Shown here: positions 1 to 8,987 of the stretch, piece by piece
Position numbering within the stretch: the first letter of the stretch is position 1
Layout: every line of letters begins with the position of its first letter
Origin: Flammulina velutipes
Taxonomy: Eukaryota > Basidiomycota > Agaricomycetes > Agaricales > Physalacriaceae
Direction of reading: 5' to 3'
Assembly (NCBI GenBank): GCA_011800155.1
Contig: CM022369.1
Span: 3,782,001 to 3,846,000, forward strand
DNA: 64,000 nucleotides
The notes under the pieces: model-generated
Told to the model about the DNA's origin: nothing
Databases searched by the model: none
The model's input: the letters and a program-made list of their open reading frames with translations, nothing else
Position numbers and translations under genes: made by a program

Positions 1-131
1 CATTCCCGATGTTACGGTGAGTATTCAAGATCAAGTACCGAAAGCAGTCCGATACTGATTTTACTACTTTTAAGGTAGGCGATGTCTTGGAGACGGAGGG
101 TGGATATCTGTGCTACATTTATGATATTTAA
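1..131 (+). CDS. tyrosinase, 3' end only (cut by window edge)
   Basis: This is the last part of a second tyrosinase gene that begins before the window. The codons for IPDVT are followed by an intron at 17-74 and a last exon at 75-131 reading VGDVLETEGGYLCYIYDI and stop. The intact tyrosinase ending at 2962 has the same exon-intron break and the same peptide except for the final residue. Similarity continues into the 3' flank to about 300, matching about 2963-3190, so the duplicated unit includes downstream sequence. None of the copper-binding exons lie inside the window, so whether the upstream copy is intact cannot be judged. Confidence 0.85.
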
Positions 132-1523
132 CATAGATAAGGGCGTAGAACAACTGTTTCCGTGTTTTCTTTTCGAAAGGACTCTTCGTTTTCGTTATTG
201 GACAATCGGCAAGGAGACACGATTCAGACAAATCACCCTGTGGAAAGATATCAGTACGAGCAAAGATAAACACGTTGTACTGCCTGTATTGGATTGATTC
301 AATAGCACTACCAAGAAGAATGGATACTATACGTAGTCGAGAAGTGGGACGCGAAGGAAGGGTTCATATACATAATAAGACAATCGATGCATGGCTCCTA
401 TGCTCTTTAAGTCCAACCTGAGCCGTATCCAGCTCGACGAGCGCATACCCAAAGGCCTCGTCGCGTTCAGCAGACTTCACAATCGAGTGAGTAAGATCCA
501 GATTTCGGATACGAATGAGAGAATGCAGTCACTCTAGACCTGGACCATTATAATATCAGCTGTTCCATGAGCCGTCTTCTTCAAAAGCATGACTCGCTGG
601 TCAGATACTTCTTTCCACGCCACACTATTCAGTTTATTTGTCCTTGTTTTGATCCAAGCCGTGGAATGCATCGCCCTCCTTCTTATAATTAGTAGTGCTC
701 CTCAATTCTTGGTTTATTGCGCTCAGTTTATTTGGTTCAGCTCGGACCGTGTGATGCGAATCAGCGGAGCTCAAAATCGCACTAAAAGCCAGTTTAAAAT
801 CCTCCAACTTTGCGCCGGTATATGAAGCAAAGGAACGATGATAATCATTGATCAAAGTAGATATAACTACTCAGAGAGTCTGTGCACGAGCCCTCGAACT
901 TGAACGGGGCGAAACGATGAACTTTGAGATTTCCTTCTCAACGACGCCGCCACGGCCCCGAAAAGGCCTGGAACAGGCGTTCGGAGACTGCCATGAGCGT
1001 TTGATTGTCCGCCATCAGCGAGCCAAATAAACTGAACGCAATAAACTAAGAATTGAGGAGCACTAGTAGCGCTCACTTACACACTGTGGTCTGTCCTATC
1101 TCGCTTGTATATGAAAATTCTCCCTAGAACCCTTTCCACAGTAGGCATCTCCCTGCTACTCCCGAGCCTGATGAGGTAACTGTGCAATCGCTACGCAATC
1201 ATGGTCTGTCTCGCATGCGACCTATCCTGAGAACCCTGGCATCTCCCTCCTAGTCCCGAGACTCATTCCATCTGCGATGATCAACCTGCAACTACCCCTT
1301 CCATTCTCTTCGAATGTTAATACTCTCTCCGGATTTAGCTCCCGCCGTCCTTGTCCCGTCCATTCGTCCTCCGCAATAATGGGCTCCCTTTGCGGTCTCT
1401 CACCGGCTTCCGAGGTCAAACCAAAAATGGACATCAGCTCTCCGCGTACTACCGCCCTAGAAAAGGACTCAGCAAACCCCTGCGAGTGAAAGACTTCTCA
1501 TTCCCTTCTTCTATCACTCCGAG
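132..1523. other. gene-free stretch upstream of tyrosinase
   Basis: I see no supportable gene here. The first ~170 bases are duplicated tyrosinase 3' flank. An inverted-repeat element occupies 693-1065. Around 1087-1262 two imperfect direct copies of a segment with TGGTCTGTC and GGCATCTCCCT lie next to each other. The rest up to 1523 is presumably the tyrosinase promoter; short open frames here lack any recognisable protein pattern. Confidence 0.6.
693..1065. mobile_element. MITE-like element with ~45 bp terminal inverted repeats
   Basis: The arms at 693-737 and 1021-1065 are near-perfect inverted copies with three or so mismatches, and both outer ends read TAGTGCTCCTCAATTC. The interior of about 280 bases has no credible coding. 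The TAG... terminus resembles hAT-type ends, but the flanking eight bases (685-692 and 1066-1073) do not match, so no target duplication is visible and the superfamily is uncertain. Confidence 0.6.
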
Positions 1524-2962
1524 ATGCTCCTGGCATTTTTCCTCTTACTCTGCGCTGCTGGTGCTGTGCATGCATCAGAGAGCCAGGATAGACACCCAAC
1601 GTGTTGGCGTCCTCGCAGACGCGTCGAATGGTACTTTCCTCTCCCGCTCGTTACTCCAACCAAACATCTCAAGACTCACCCTCCTCAAGGAACACGCTCA
1701 AAAAACACGAAAAAGAAGCTTACTTCAACGCTGAAAAATGTCTGCTCAGCAAGCCCAGTCGAGACCACTTCGTAGGCGCCGTGACGCGCTACGACGACCT
1801 GGTACGTGGTTCTTATGTCCCTCCGACACCCACCTGATTGACTTTTAAAATTACAAGATATTTCCGCACCAACAACAAGGTAACGTCCTCGGCGGTACGG
1901 ATACCTGGCATGGCACCGGCCAGTATGTGTTTCCCCATCCAACTTACCAAGATCCACAGACCAGAATCACATTATAGATTCCTAGCGGTAGGCATTCCAT
2001 GTCCAACTCGACTTCCGAATCAAACTCTCACTCTCCAACCCCCCAGGTCCACCGCTTCTATCTCCTAGCGCACGAAACCCTCCTGCGCGAAGAATGTGGC
2101 TACACCGGCCCCGTACGCGCTCCCCTCCCCGGCTTCCTACACCCTGCTCATAACTCATGGCAGATCCCATACTGGAACGAACTCCCCGACGCCGGGAACT
2201 TCACCGCCTCCCGCGTCATTCACGATTTCGGCGGGGAAGGCGGCCCCATCCCAGATGGCCCATTTCGCAACCTCACTGTCAACCTCGGGCCGGGGGGAAG
2301 TCACGTCCCGCACTTTTTGTCCCGCGAGGTGAACGAGACGTACTCCGCCCTTGGGGGACAGGCGAACTACGATTTGGTGTTTGGGAAGAGCGGGTTTAGG
2401 GACTTTCAGAGGACGATACTCGTGACGCTGCATGTGGGGGGACATGATGGTGTCGGTGGCGACGTAAGTCTGGATTTGGGGTCGTGACTCGGAGTTGCAG
2501 TTGATGTTTACCTATGGGCAGATGCTGGACTTCATGACGTCCCCCGTGGATCCTCTGTTTTGGATGCATCATGCCTACATCGATATGGTGCGCTATGGTC
2601 TTGTCATTCTTTGCACATTTGTTCGCTCATGTATCTGGAGCTTTGGTGGAAGTGGCAGGGGAGCAACAGTTCTAGGATCCACGATTTTGATAACATCGGT
2701 TATGAGACGCAGTACGAGCCCATCAATGGGTATACGGTAAGATCTTATATTCCCATAATTCTCAACTCCGAGTCCGCTAACTTGAACGGGACGACTAGAA
2801 TACGACCAAAGATACTCTCCTCTCGGTTTATGGACTCATCCCCGATGTTAAAGTGAGCCCTCAAGGTACTGAAAGCAGTCCGATACTGATTTTACTACTT
2901 TCAAGGTAGGCGATGTCTTGGAGACCGAGGGCGGATATTTGTGCTATATTTATGACACCTAA
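1524..2962 (+). CDS. secreted short tyrosinase (type 3 copper oxidase)
   Basis: Tyrosinases hydroxylate monophenols and oxidise diphenols to quinones, feeding melanin formation. I resolve nine exons: 1524-1630, 1690-1801, 1858-1922, 1978-1987 (only 10 nt), 2047-2463, 2522-2587, 2641-2736, 2799-2852 and 2906-2962. They sum to 984 nt, a protein of 327 residues. An N-terminal signal peptide (MLLAFFLLLCAAGAVHA) precedes a Cys-x-Pro-x-x-Arg start typical of the family. CuA histidines are seen in TWHGTGQF, AVHRFY and LAHETL. CuB histidines are in TLHVGGHDGVGGD and FWMHHAYID, followed by WWKWQGSNS. The protein stops soon after the catalytic domain, so it lacks the long C-terminal inhibitory domain of the large mushroom tyrosinases. 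It is a tandem duplicate of the copy at the window start. The fold and role are secure; substrate is unknown. Confidence 0.95.
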
Positions 2963-3306
2963 CATAAGTAAGGACGTACAGCGACGGCTTCCACACAGAA
3001 AACTCTTATTCACTTTCATTACCGCTCTGACATGGGGGAAATCACCAACCCACGCTCAAAAGCGTGTTCATTCGACCACTATGAATAACTTGCGCTTTAG
3101 ACAGATGCATTTTGAGTGACAACAGTAGAAAGATGAGTACGAGCAAGGGTAAGTACACTGCGTATATACCAGGCCTGTACTGGATTTTGATAGTAAATAA
3201 CTGGACAATGGAAAAAGAAGTCAAGCGGTACGAAATTTGAATATGGAAGAACGGAAAAGATGGAAGAAAACGGCATGACAGATAGTTCTTAGCTCGACGC
3301 CGTTCA
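2963..3306. other. intergenic, convergent 3' flanks
   Basis: This space lies between the ends of two convergent genes. Part of it (to about 3190) matches the flank of the first tyrosinase copy. No gene is supported. Confidence 0.6.
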
Positions 3307-4104
3307 CTAAGCTTTGCCATCAAGCTCTCCTGACTTCAGTGCCCATCCGGGTTCCCCAGGCCGGTCAATGACCCACATCATTTCCGTCCGGTTAAGAACA
3401 TCATCGTTGAATTTGCGCAAAACAACAGGGTAGGCACTGCCATGAGGAGTGTCAAGGTCGAAGGCAAAGCTATCATCCAATGCAAAATGCAGCCTGCATG
3501 TAAGGCCGTAAGGTGAGTATTTTTGAACTAATGAAGGAAGGTCCACGCAGCCTGCGACGATCGGATGGACTCTAATCAGGATCTTCATCCTGTCGTCCTT
3601 CGTATCGAGTATGACAGGCTTGCCCGGTTGGAGGCTGGCAGTGTCTGGCGGAGCGAGATACAGGGTTCTGGCGACTTCCGCCTGGATGAACCACCGATTC
3701 TCGTTTTTAATGGCCTCGACCTTCCACTAGTTGAAAATAATGTCAGCCTTTGAATATCGAGGTAAGCATGTTCGCACACCTGCTGATTTTTGTCGTGAGG
3801 ATCGGGTTGACCGTTGAATGAGGTGACTGACGGAAAGATGTGTTAGTGCAACGATGAGCGGTGCATAATATAGAATATCCTCACCAGTCTTGTCGGATTT
3901 GGTGAGTACACCATTATTGCCTATGTTTCGAATTCGCCAAATATTGCTCGGCCCGAAGTGAGAGGTTCAAGTACTAGGAGGAATGGGATAAAAGTTTGGA
4001 ACGTCTCAGGAAATGCCGTGCTATCATTTATACCTCTCCAAGATTCCATGGGTTCCGCGGGTGCTAGGAATTCGAACGATATTGGGAAATTTAATTTGCT
4101 CTCG
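3307..4104 (-). CDS. beta-trefoil (ricin-B-lectin-like) protein, 5' end unresolved
   Basis: Four exons read continuously on the minus strand: 4104-4034, 3946-3885, 3826-3780 and 3726-3307. The peptide runs FPNIVRIPSTRGTHG, then ESNIWRIRNIGNNGVLTKSD, then TVTSFNGQPDPHDKNQQWKV, and ends GWALKSGELDGKA. The N-Q-Q-W pattern and the repeated short strand motifs suggest a beta-trefoil of the ricin-B/CBM13 type; fungal protease-inhibitor trefoils (mycocypins) are an alternative. Only one clear QxW motif is visible, so sugar binding is not shown. The first exon and start codon could not be placed, and upstream lies a triplicated segment. It converges on the tyrosinase gene, which is of interest because Agaricus tyrosinase carries a lectin-like trefoil subunit; any link here is inference. 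Confidence 0.5.
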
Positions 4105-4215
4105 CTGGGGACACGAGACAAGTCAACAGACCTCGCAAGACAAGGAATGACATAGTCCAAGGTCTTCGATATGAATGTAGTGGGAACCGCAGTGCCCTGC
4201 TATTCGGACACTGGA
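4105..4215. other. likely 5' exon/promoter zone of the trefoil gene
   Basis: An in-frame stop lies a few codons upstream of the first exon I could join, so a further small exon must lie here or beyond. Several candidate splice sites exist and I cannot choose between them. Confidence 0.3.
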
Positions 4216-4790
4216 TTTTGGGCTGAGGGTTTCTCGCCAGGAAAAGCTATCATCTGCCACAGGCGCGCACTGACTGTATTGGTGAGTACGATTTGACATC
4301 ATCGTACTGTGCACCGGACAGATACCTGACATTGTACGATAGCTAGCGGCAAAGTCCAAACCTTCGACTTGAATATGAGTGCCAGAGGGCAGAGTCATGT
4401 CATTCACGACCGAAGCTTTTGGGCTGAGGGTTTCTCACCAGGCAAATCTATTACATATCTGCCACGGGCGCTTACTGACTGTATTGGTGGGTGTGATTTG
4501 ACATCACCGTACTGTGCATCGGACAGACATCAGGCCGTGCACGATTGCTAGCGGCAAAGTTCAGACCTTCGACTTGAATACGAGTGCCAAAGGGCAGAGT
4601 CATGTCATTCACGACCGAAGCTTTTGGGCTGAGGGTTTCTCACCAGGCAAAGCTATCATCTGCCCCAGGCGTTTCACTGAGTGTATTGTTGAGCATGATT
4701 TGACATCATTGTACTGTACGGATAGTGTACGATAGCTAGCGGCAAAAATTAACGCTTCGACGCACATGCGGGCAGTACCATTTGGCCGAA
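4216..4790. repeat. three tandem copies of a ~201-205 bp unit
   Basis: Units begin at 4216, 4417 and 4622, each with TTTTGGGCTGAGGGTTTCTC. The first two are close to identical over their length. The third decays after about 120 bases but keeps GATAGCTAGCGGCAAA. On the minus strand copies 1 and 2 can be read as related peptides (ending in IQVEGL.FAAS), but the third cannot, so the unit is probably not a repeated exon. It sits just upstream of the trefoil gene and may include its promoter. Confidence 0.8.
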
Positions 4791-5314
4791 GCTTGATAGT
4801 AGAAAGGTTACTTGACTATTGTACGCTCCAGGCATATAGCTTGAATTGTATTGACGAACTTGAGTTTCTATTTATGTATACATCAGATAAGATAACGTGA
4901 GCCAGCGATTGAAACCGCCTAGCGGGTGACTGAACACGTTGTCACAGTGCCGCTCATTGCAAGTCAATGGATAGATGGCACCTTCGTGCAAGCCAAGGAA
5001 AGATGAAGTGAGCAGTGATATCCTACTGTGCTTCTTTGGGGCGCGATTCGGAGGCATTTTCATCGCGTGCGGTTAGGACAGGCATAGTAAAGAGTATGAG
5101 TAGACAAGTCGTCTCGGGAATGAACCATAGCATTCATTCCTATTGAGCCAGCCATTGAGCTTTGATGTCTGAACCCGGTACCTAGCGTGGCGTAGCCATC
5201 ACGTGAACAATAATCCCATGGTCGTGAGCGGCTAGCCTGGAGATCCCGGCTCGAAAACGTTCGTTGGAACTCACTTATATAGAATTTGTATGAATGCCAT
5301 CAACCATAATTGTG
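4791..5314. other. intergenic with a fragment of the SH3 gene 5' end
   Basis: No gene is supported. About 66 bases at 5058-5123 are a copy of the region around the start of the SH3-domain gene further along (listed separately). Confidence 0.6.
5058..5123 (-). pseudogene. fragment duplicated from the SH3 gene start region
   Basis: The segment matches 6428-6500, sharing CATCGCGTGCGG, GGCAT, AGTAAAGAGT and GTCTCGGGAAT blocks with small gaps. It covers only the first codons and 5' leader of the SH3-domain gene. There is no open continuation, so it is a dead fragment. Confidence 0.7.
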
Positions 5315-5406
5315 TCTTTGCTAGTATATCGGTTAGTACACGCGCCTGTCATCGCTCATCAATGTGAGTTACGCGCGAAAGCTGGGTTCGACTCCCAGGC
5401 AGAGAG
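5315..5406 (+). tRNA. tRNA-Asp (anticodon GTC) with a 20 nt intron
   Basis: The acceptor arm TCTTTGC pairs with GCAGAGA (one G-T pair) and is followed by discriminator G. The D-arm reads TAGTATATCGGTTAGTA. The anticodon stem CGCGC/GCGCG encloses CT-GTC-A and then C after removal of an intron at 5352-5371, the canonical position one base 3' of the anticodon. The T-arm is CTGGG-TTCGACT-CCCAG. A run of nine T follows directly and serves as the Pol III terminator. Confidence 0.95.
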
Positions 5407-5415
5407 TTTTTTTTT
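5407..5415 (+). terminator. RNA polymerase III terminator of tRNA-Asp
   Basis: An uninterrupted run of nine T starts at the base after the tRNA discriminator position, the usual Pol III stop signal. Confidence 0.85.
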
Positions 5416-5594
5416 CCCACTTCTCATCGGTACAGGATTCTGCAAAATGCAAAAAGGGATCCAATTGAGATAAACGACCGGTCGAGGAAATAGCAATAAT
5501 GATAATGATACAACAGTGTAATACCAGAACACACACAACGAAGTAAGGGGTATGGGGGACTGCGCTCCAGCGCGTCTAACAAGGGGAAGAGAAA

Positions 5595-6454
5595 TCAAAA
5601 ATTAGACCAAGACATAATCTCCCCCCGCGCCGCCACACCCTGCCCATCCACCTGGATGGTAATCCCCAAACTCGACGAACGCACCGGGCGCTCAGCCTTG
5701 ATGTGCTTGAGGAAGCACCAGGCGGGTACCACGCCCAATTCCACGTCCGCCGGCGGAGACGGGAAGGGGGACTTGGGGGTGGGGAGGACGGGGAGGGGAA
5801 GGGGGCGCCCGACGACGCACCACCCGTCATCGAATGATTGAACGACCATGAGGCGCTCGGAGGGGGCTATGAGGAGCTCGTCTGGGAGGATTGGGGTGTA
5901 TGTTTGGCGGACTTTGCGGGTGGAGGTGGGGTCGATGGAGGATGTGGTGGAGAGGACGGAGAGGCGGGGGTTGGAGGTGGAGAAGAGGGAGGAGCGGTCT
6001 GGGGGGGGAGAGGGGGAATGGCTTGGAGGGGGAGGAGGAGGAGGAGGAGGGAGCGAATGGGCGGGGAAAGTTCCCGGATTGGCGGTGGAATTCTGCGATT
6101 TCTTGGGGGGGTGGTGCGTGGTAGGACGCGGTCGGGGAGGACGACGGAGCGCGTGAGGTGTGCGCGTGAGAAGCTGTTGGTGGTGCTGCTGTCGATACAT
6201 GAATACGCATACATATAGGATCAAGGAATGAACGCGACGTACAAGTCTTTCTCGACAGAGTCATCACTGACGAGACCTTTGACGGAGAGGAACGCGGCGT
6301 TACGCATGTTCTCGCGTTTCTTCAGGGAGTAGAAGCGGATGGCGAGCCAAATGGACACGGCTAGGACTATGGCTCCCACCACCGCGAAGCCGGCTATGTA
6401 GATGGGGCGCATCGTGGATGTCGATGATTCATCGCGTGCGGATAGGACGGGCAT
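5595..6454 (-). CDS. single-pass membrane protein with C-terminal SH3 domain (frame broken at two G runs)
   Basis: Exon 1 (6454-6243) encodes MPVLSARDESSTSTMRP followed by one transmembrane helix (about residues 18-42, AGFAVVGAIVLAVSIWLAI) and a basic RFYSLKKRENMRN stop-transfer. An intron lies at 6242-6189. Exon 2 encodes a Pro/Ser-rich linker and then an SH3 domain: VRQTYTPILPDEL, VVQSFDDGWCVVGR and VELGVVPAWCFLK are its RT-loop, WW and ALYDY-end equivalents. The protein ends MSWSNF. As written the frame breaks twice, at G7 (6105-6111) and G8 (6001-6008). Dropping one base from each gives 804 coding nt (267 residues) and a smooth protein. Partner and pathway are unknown; SH3 domains bind Pro-rich peptides, so it is probably a plasma-membrane or vesicle adaptor. 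An upstream ATG at 6484 is also possible. Confidence 0.75.
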
Positions 6455-6690
6455 GGTAAAATAGTAAAGAGTGTGGGTAGACACGGCGTCTCGGGAATTG
6501 GCCCAGGGAGGGCAGGTAAAAGAAAATTCGTGAATGAGAGAGGAAGATAAAGTATGTATGAACGATTTGCAAAAAAAAATGTTGGACGTCTCTCCATAGT
6601 TGTTCGGAAGTTCTGGTGGTTATGACGACCGTTGGAGATCGTTCGTTTAGGAGATCTTTAATTTACGTACTTTTGAGTGCCTGTATAGTA
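6455..6690. other. SH3 gene upstream region
   Basis: Presumed promoter and 5' leader of the minus-strand SH3 gene. No further feature is seen. Confidence 0.4.
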
Positions 6691-7268
6691 GGGCGGCTCA
6701 ATTCTTAAATTCGAAAAACCCTGAGCCAATAAATAATTATTCAAACTCCGCTCATCCGATCGTTGACTGATGAGATTGTTGAGATAGAATGGTATACTGA
6801 CCTTTCTTCATGGTCTAAAGGTGTTTTGTTGGGTTCTAGGTATACAGTATAGTCTATCTGCTTCATCCGACGCGCCAGAGCCATGTAATTGTCCCCTTAC
6901 ACTCTTTCGTGCAATCAGGTTTCAGTGATTGTCAGTGATTAATAGATTCTACGACATGTATCCTTAATTTCGCTGTAGGACCAGTGGGTGAGTGCTGTAT
7001 AATGTTATTGATGCATTCCTAAGAAGATCTGTGGCCTGAAATGCATGGTAAAGCCTCATTGAACACATCAAGAGCTCTATCTCTCACTCATCTGCGTCGG
7101 GCAACGATCTGATGAGCGGAGTTTAAATAATTATTTATTGGCTCAGGGTTTTTCGAATTTAAGAATTGAGCCGCCCTACTCATCTGCGTCGGGCAACGAT
7201 CTGATGAGCGGAGTTTAAATAATTATTTATTGGCTCAGGGTTTTTCGAATTTAAGAATTGAGCCGCCC
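6691..7268. mobile_element. TA-flanked MITE with tandemly doubled right end
   Basis: The left end GGGCGGCTCAATTCTTAAAT begins right after TA at 6689-6690. Its inverted copy ends at 7176 before TA 7177-7178. The terminal inverted repeat is about 75 bp and contains AATAAATAATTATT. A 92 bp unit (7087-7178) that holds the right end is repeated exactly in tandem at 7179-7270, so a second right terminus ends at 7268 before TA 7269-7270. TA target sites point to a Tc1/mariner-type non-autonomous element. No transposase is encoded inside. Confidence 0.85.
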
Positions 7269-7270
7269 TA

Positions 7271-7598
7271 GTGTCCAGTCTCGATGCTGTCGGAATCCGC
7301 TGAACCGTCGATAGTCTCTACCAGTTGTAGCCGTTTGAGCTTTCATGCAGCACAGCGACGAAGGACAAATTAAGACAGCGCTACTACCACCGAATGATGG
7401 CGCAGATCCACGGCATACGGGTACCCCAGACGTAGCGGGTGACGACGACAACGCGATACATGCAAAAACGTATTATTGCGAGAGGGGAGGGGGGGACGGT
7501 GGTGTGTAGAGTCCTCTATCATAAATAACAATAGGGCCAGGAGTGATCCAGTAGTATATTAGGCGCGGAATAGTATTCGTATATAGCAATCGTGAGGA
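7271..7598. other. gene-free stretch between MITE and cytochrome c
   Basis: I see nothing with coding character here; it includes a short G/A-rich tract at about 7480-7497 and the 3' flank of the cytochrome c gene. Confidence 0.5.
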
Positions 7599-8148
7599 TT
7601 ACTTGCACTGCGCGACAGAGTTAGCGAATATTGGGAACGGCGAGGATGGGAGGTACGCACAGCATCCTTGAGGTACGAAACGAGGTCATTCCTGTCCTTC
7701 TCCTTCTTCAGGCCAGCGAAGGCCATTTTCGTTCCGGGGATGTACTGCCCGAGTTGTGAGGGTTAGCAGGGAGGGGGAGGGGAAGGGGAAGGGGGGAAGG
7801 TGCACCTTTTTAGGATTCTCCAGGTACTCAAACAGAGTCTGCTCCTCCCATGTCACGCCCTTGTTCACGTTCGCAGCGGTGTATGAGTATCCCTCCGCTT
7901 GGCCGGATTTACGGCCGAATAACCTGCGGGGAGAGTTCAGCGTGTGATTGGGGATGGGCGAGGAAGGGGAACGCAACCCGTGGAGGTTAGGCCCGACTTT
8001 ATGGCCTTCGCCAGCGCCAGTGGTGTGGCATTGAGCACACCGGGTCTTGAACAGCCCAGCGCCTTTTGCGAGATCACCTATAACACACAAACGCCTTTAG
8101 TACCCCAACCCTCCCCTTCTCACTGTACGCACCAGGAGCGTAAGGCAT
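7599..8148 (-). CDS. CYC1: cytochrome c
   Basis: This is the soluble electron carrier between complex III and cytochrome oxidase in the mitochondrial intermembrane space. Five exons on the minus strand are 8148-8133 (16 nt), 8077-7978, 7923-7806, 7744-7661 and 7607-7599 (9 nt including the stop). They total 327 nt, giving 108 residues, the usual fungal length. The heme motif CAQCH, axial-ligand Met in [21 protein letters not shown] and NPKKYIPGTK are all present. The protein starts MPYAPGDLAKG and ends YLKDACK. The last exon encodes only Cys-Lys-stop, so a gene finder could easily miss it. Confidence 0.97.
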
Positions 8149-8987
8149 CGTTAATGCAAAGTACAGGGAATTAAAGAAGACAGGGAATTAGGCGATGATG
8201 GGTTTGTAGAAAAAAGCGGGATCGGACGTGTCACGGTTTTGAAGCTAAATGATCTGGACACGTGATGTCCCGGTTCATGCCGCCAGCCAATGGAAGGAGG
8301 ACCATTTGCCCGGACCGGGATTCGATCGAGACCGGTGTTACCCTGAGGTGCCTATTTCTCTTTCAGCGGGCGTTTCCAAGTTGCCGTCGCGTCTGGCTGG
8401 GCTTCTATCCTCCAGAATGATGTAGATGACCTGGAAAGAAACATTCTCAAATGATTCTTATTACCTTTCGATATGGGACGACTGAGATTCGCCTGCCAAT
8501 AAAACACGTCATGATATCCTGTAGGACTCTGTGCGGGATATCAACGGAAGCGCTTCTTTTCTGTCTTTGTCCTCCCGAGCTTGCGCCTGCTTCTGCGCAG
8601 CCACGTCGATTCACCTGCGCTTGGGATTCGACCCTCGTCATAAAACCCCCGACCACGACGTGCTTCCCGCTACCAGTCAAATGCTCGCGTTCACACCGTG
8701 GTGGCTGCATATCCCTCATTCGCAGAGCTATCTCTCGTCACGTCCACATCAATACCACCACACAACGAGCCATTCGAAACTCCATCTAGATGACTGAACT
8801 CCGGCGTAGACATCGGCAACTCACATCGTAGACAAGATTCGCATCCGCAGCTATCAAATGACTCCAAGCGGGGAAAACTCTGGTTCTCGCTTGGCCAATG
8901 GATTCTATTGTCAATACTAAGGCTACACAGATCTACGGTCAAACTATACTGTACTATGGATACAAATGTCAGATACTCTCCGTCTAC
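8149..8987. other. gene-free stretch
   Basis: It holds the cytochrome c promoter and the 3' flank of the DUF6699 gene. A 112-codon open frame at 8451-8789 (+) has no family pattern. A GGATTCGATC box near 8320 looked tRNA-like but does not fold (see rejections). Confidence 0.5.

Noticed and set aside
1222..1734. Open frames upstream of and overlapping tyrosinase exon 1
   Set aside because: They are in the wrong frame relative to the signal peptide and conserved Cys-Pro-Arg start, and the overlap ends in an intron.
5827..6267. Long alternative open frames on both strands over the SH3 gene
   Set aside because: They arise from G/C-rich Pro codons; only the frame segments with TM helix, linker and SH3 domain make a recognisable protein.
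8270..8350. tRNA-like box with GGATTCGATC
   Set aside because: The bases flanking the putative T-loop do not pair, and no acceptor or anticodon stem can be formed on either strand.
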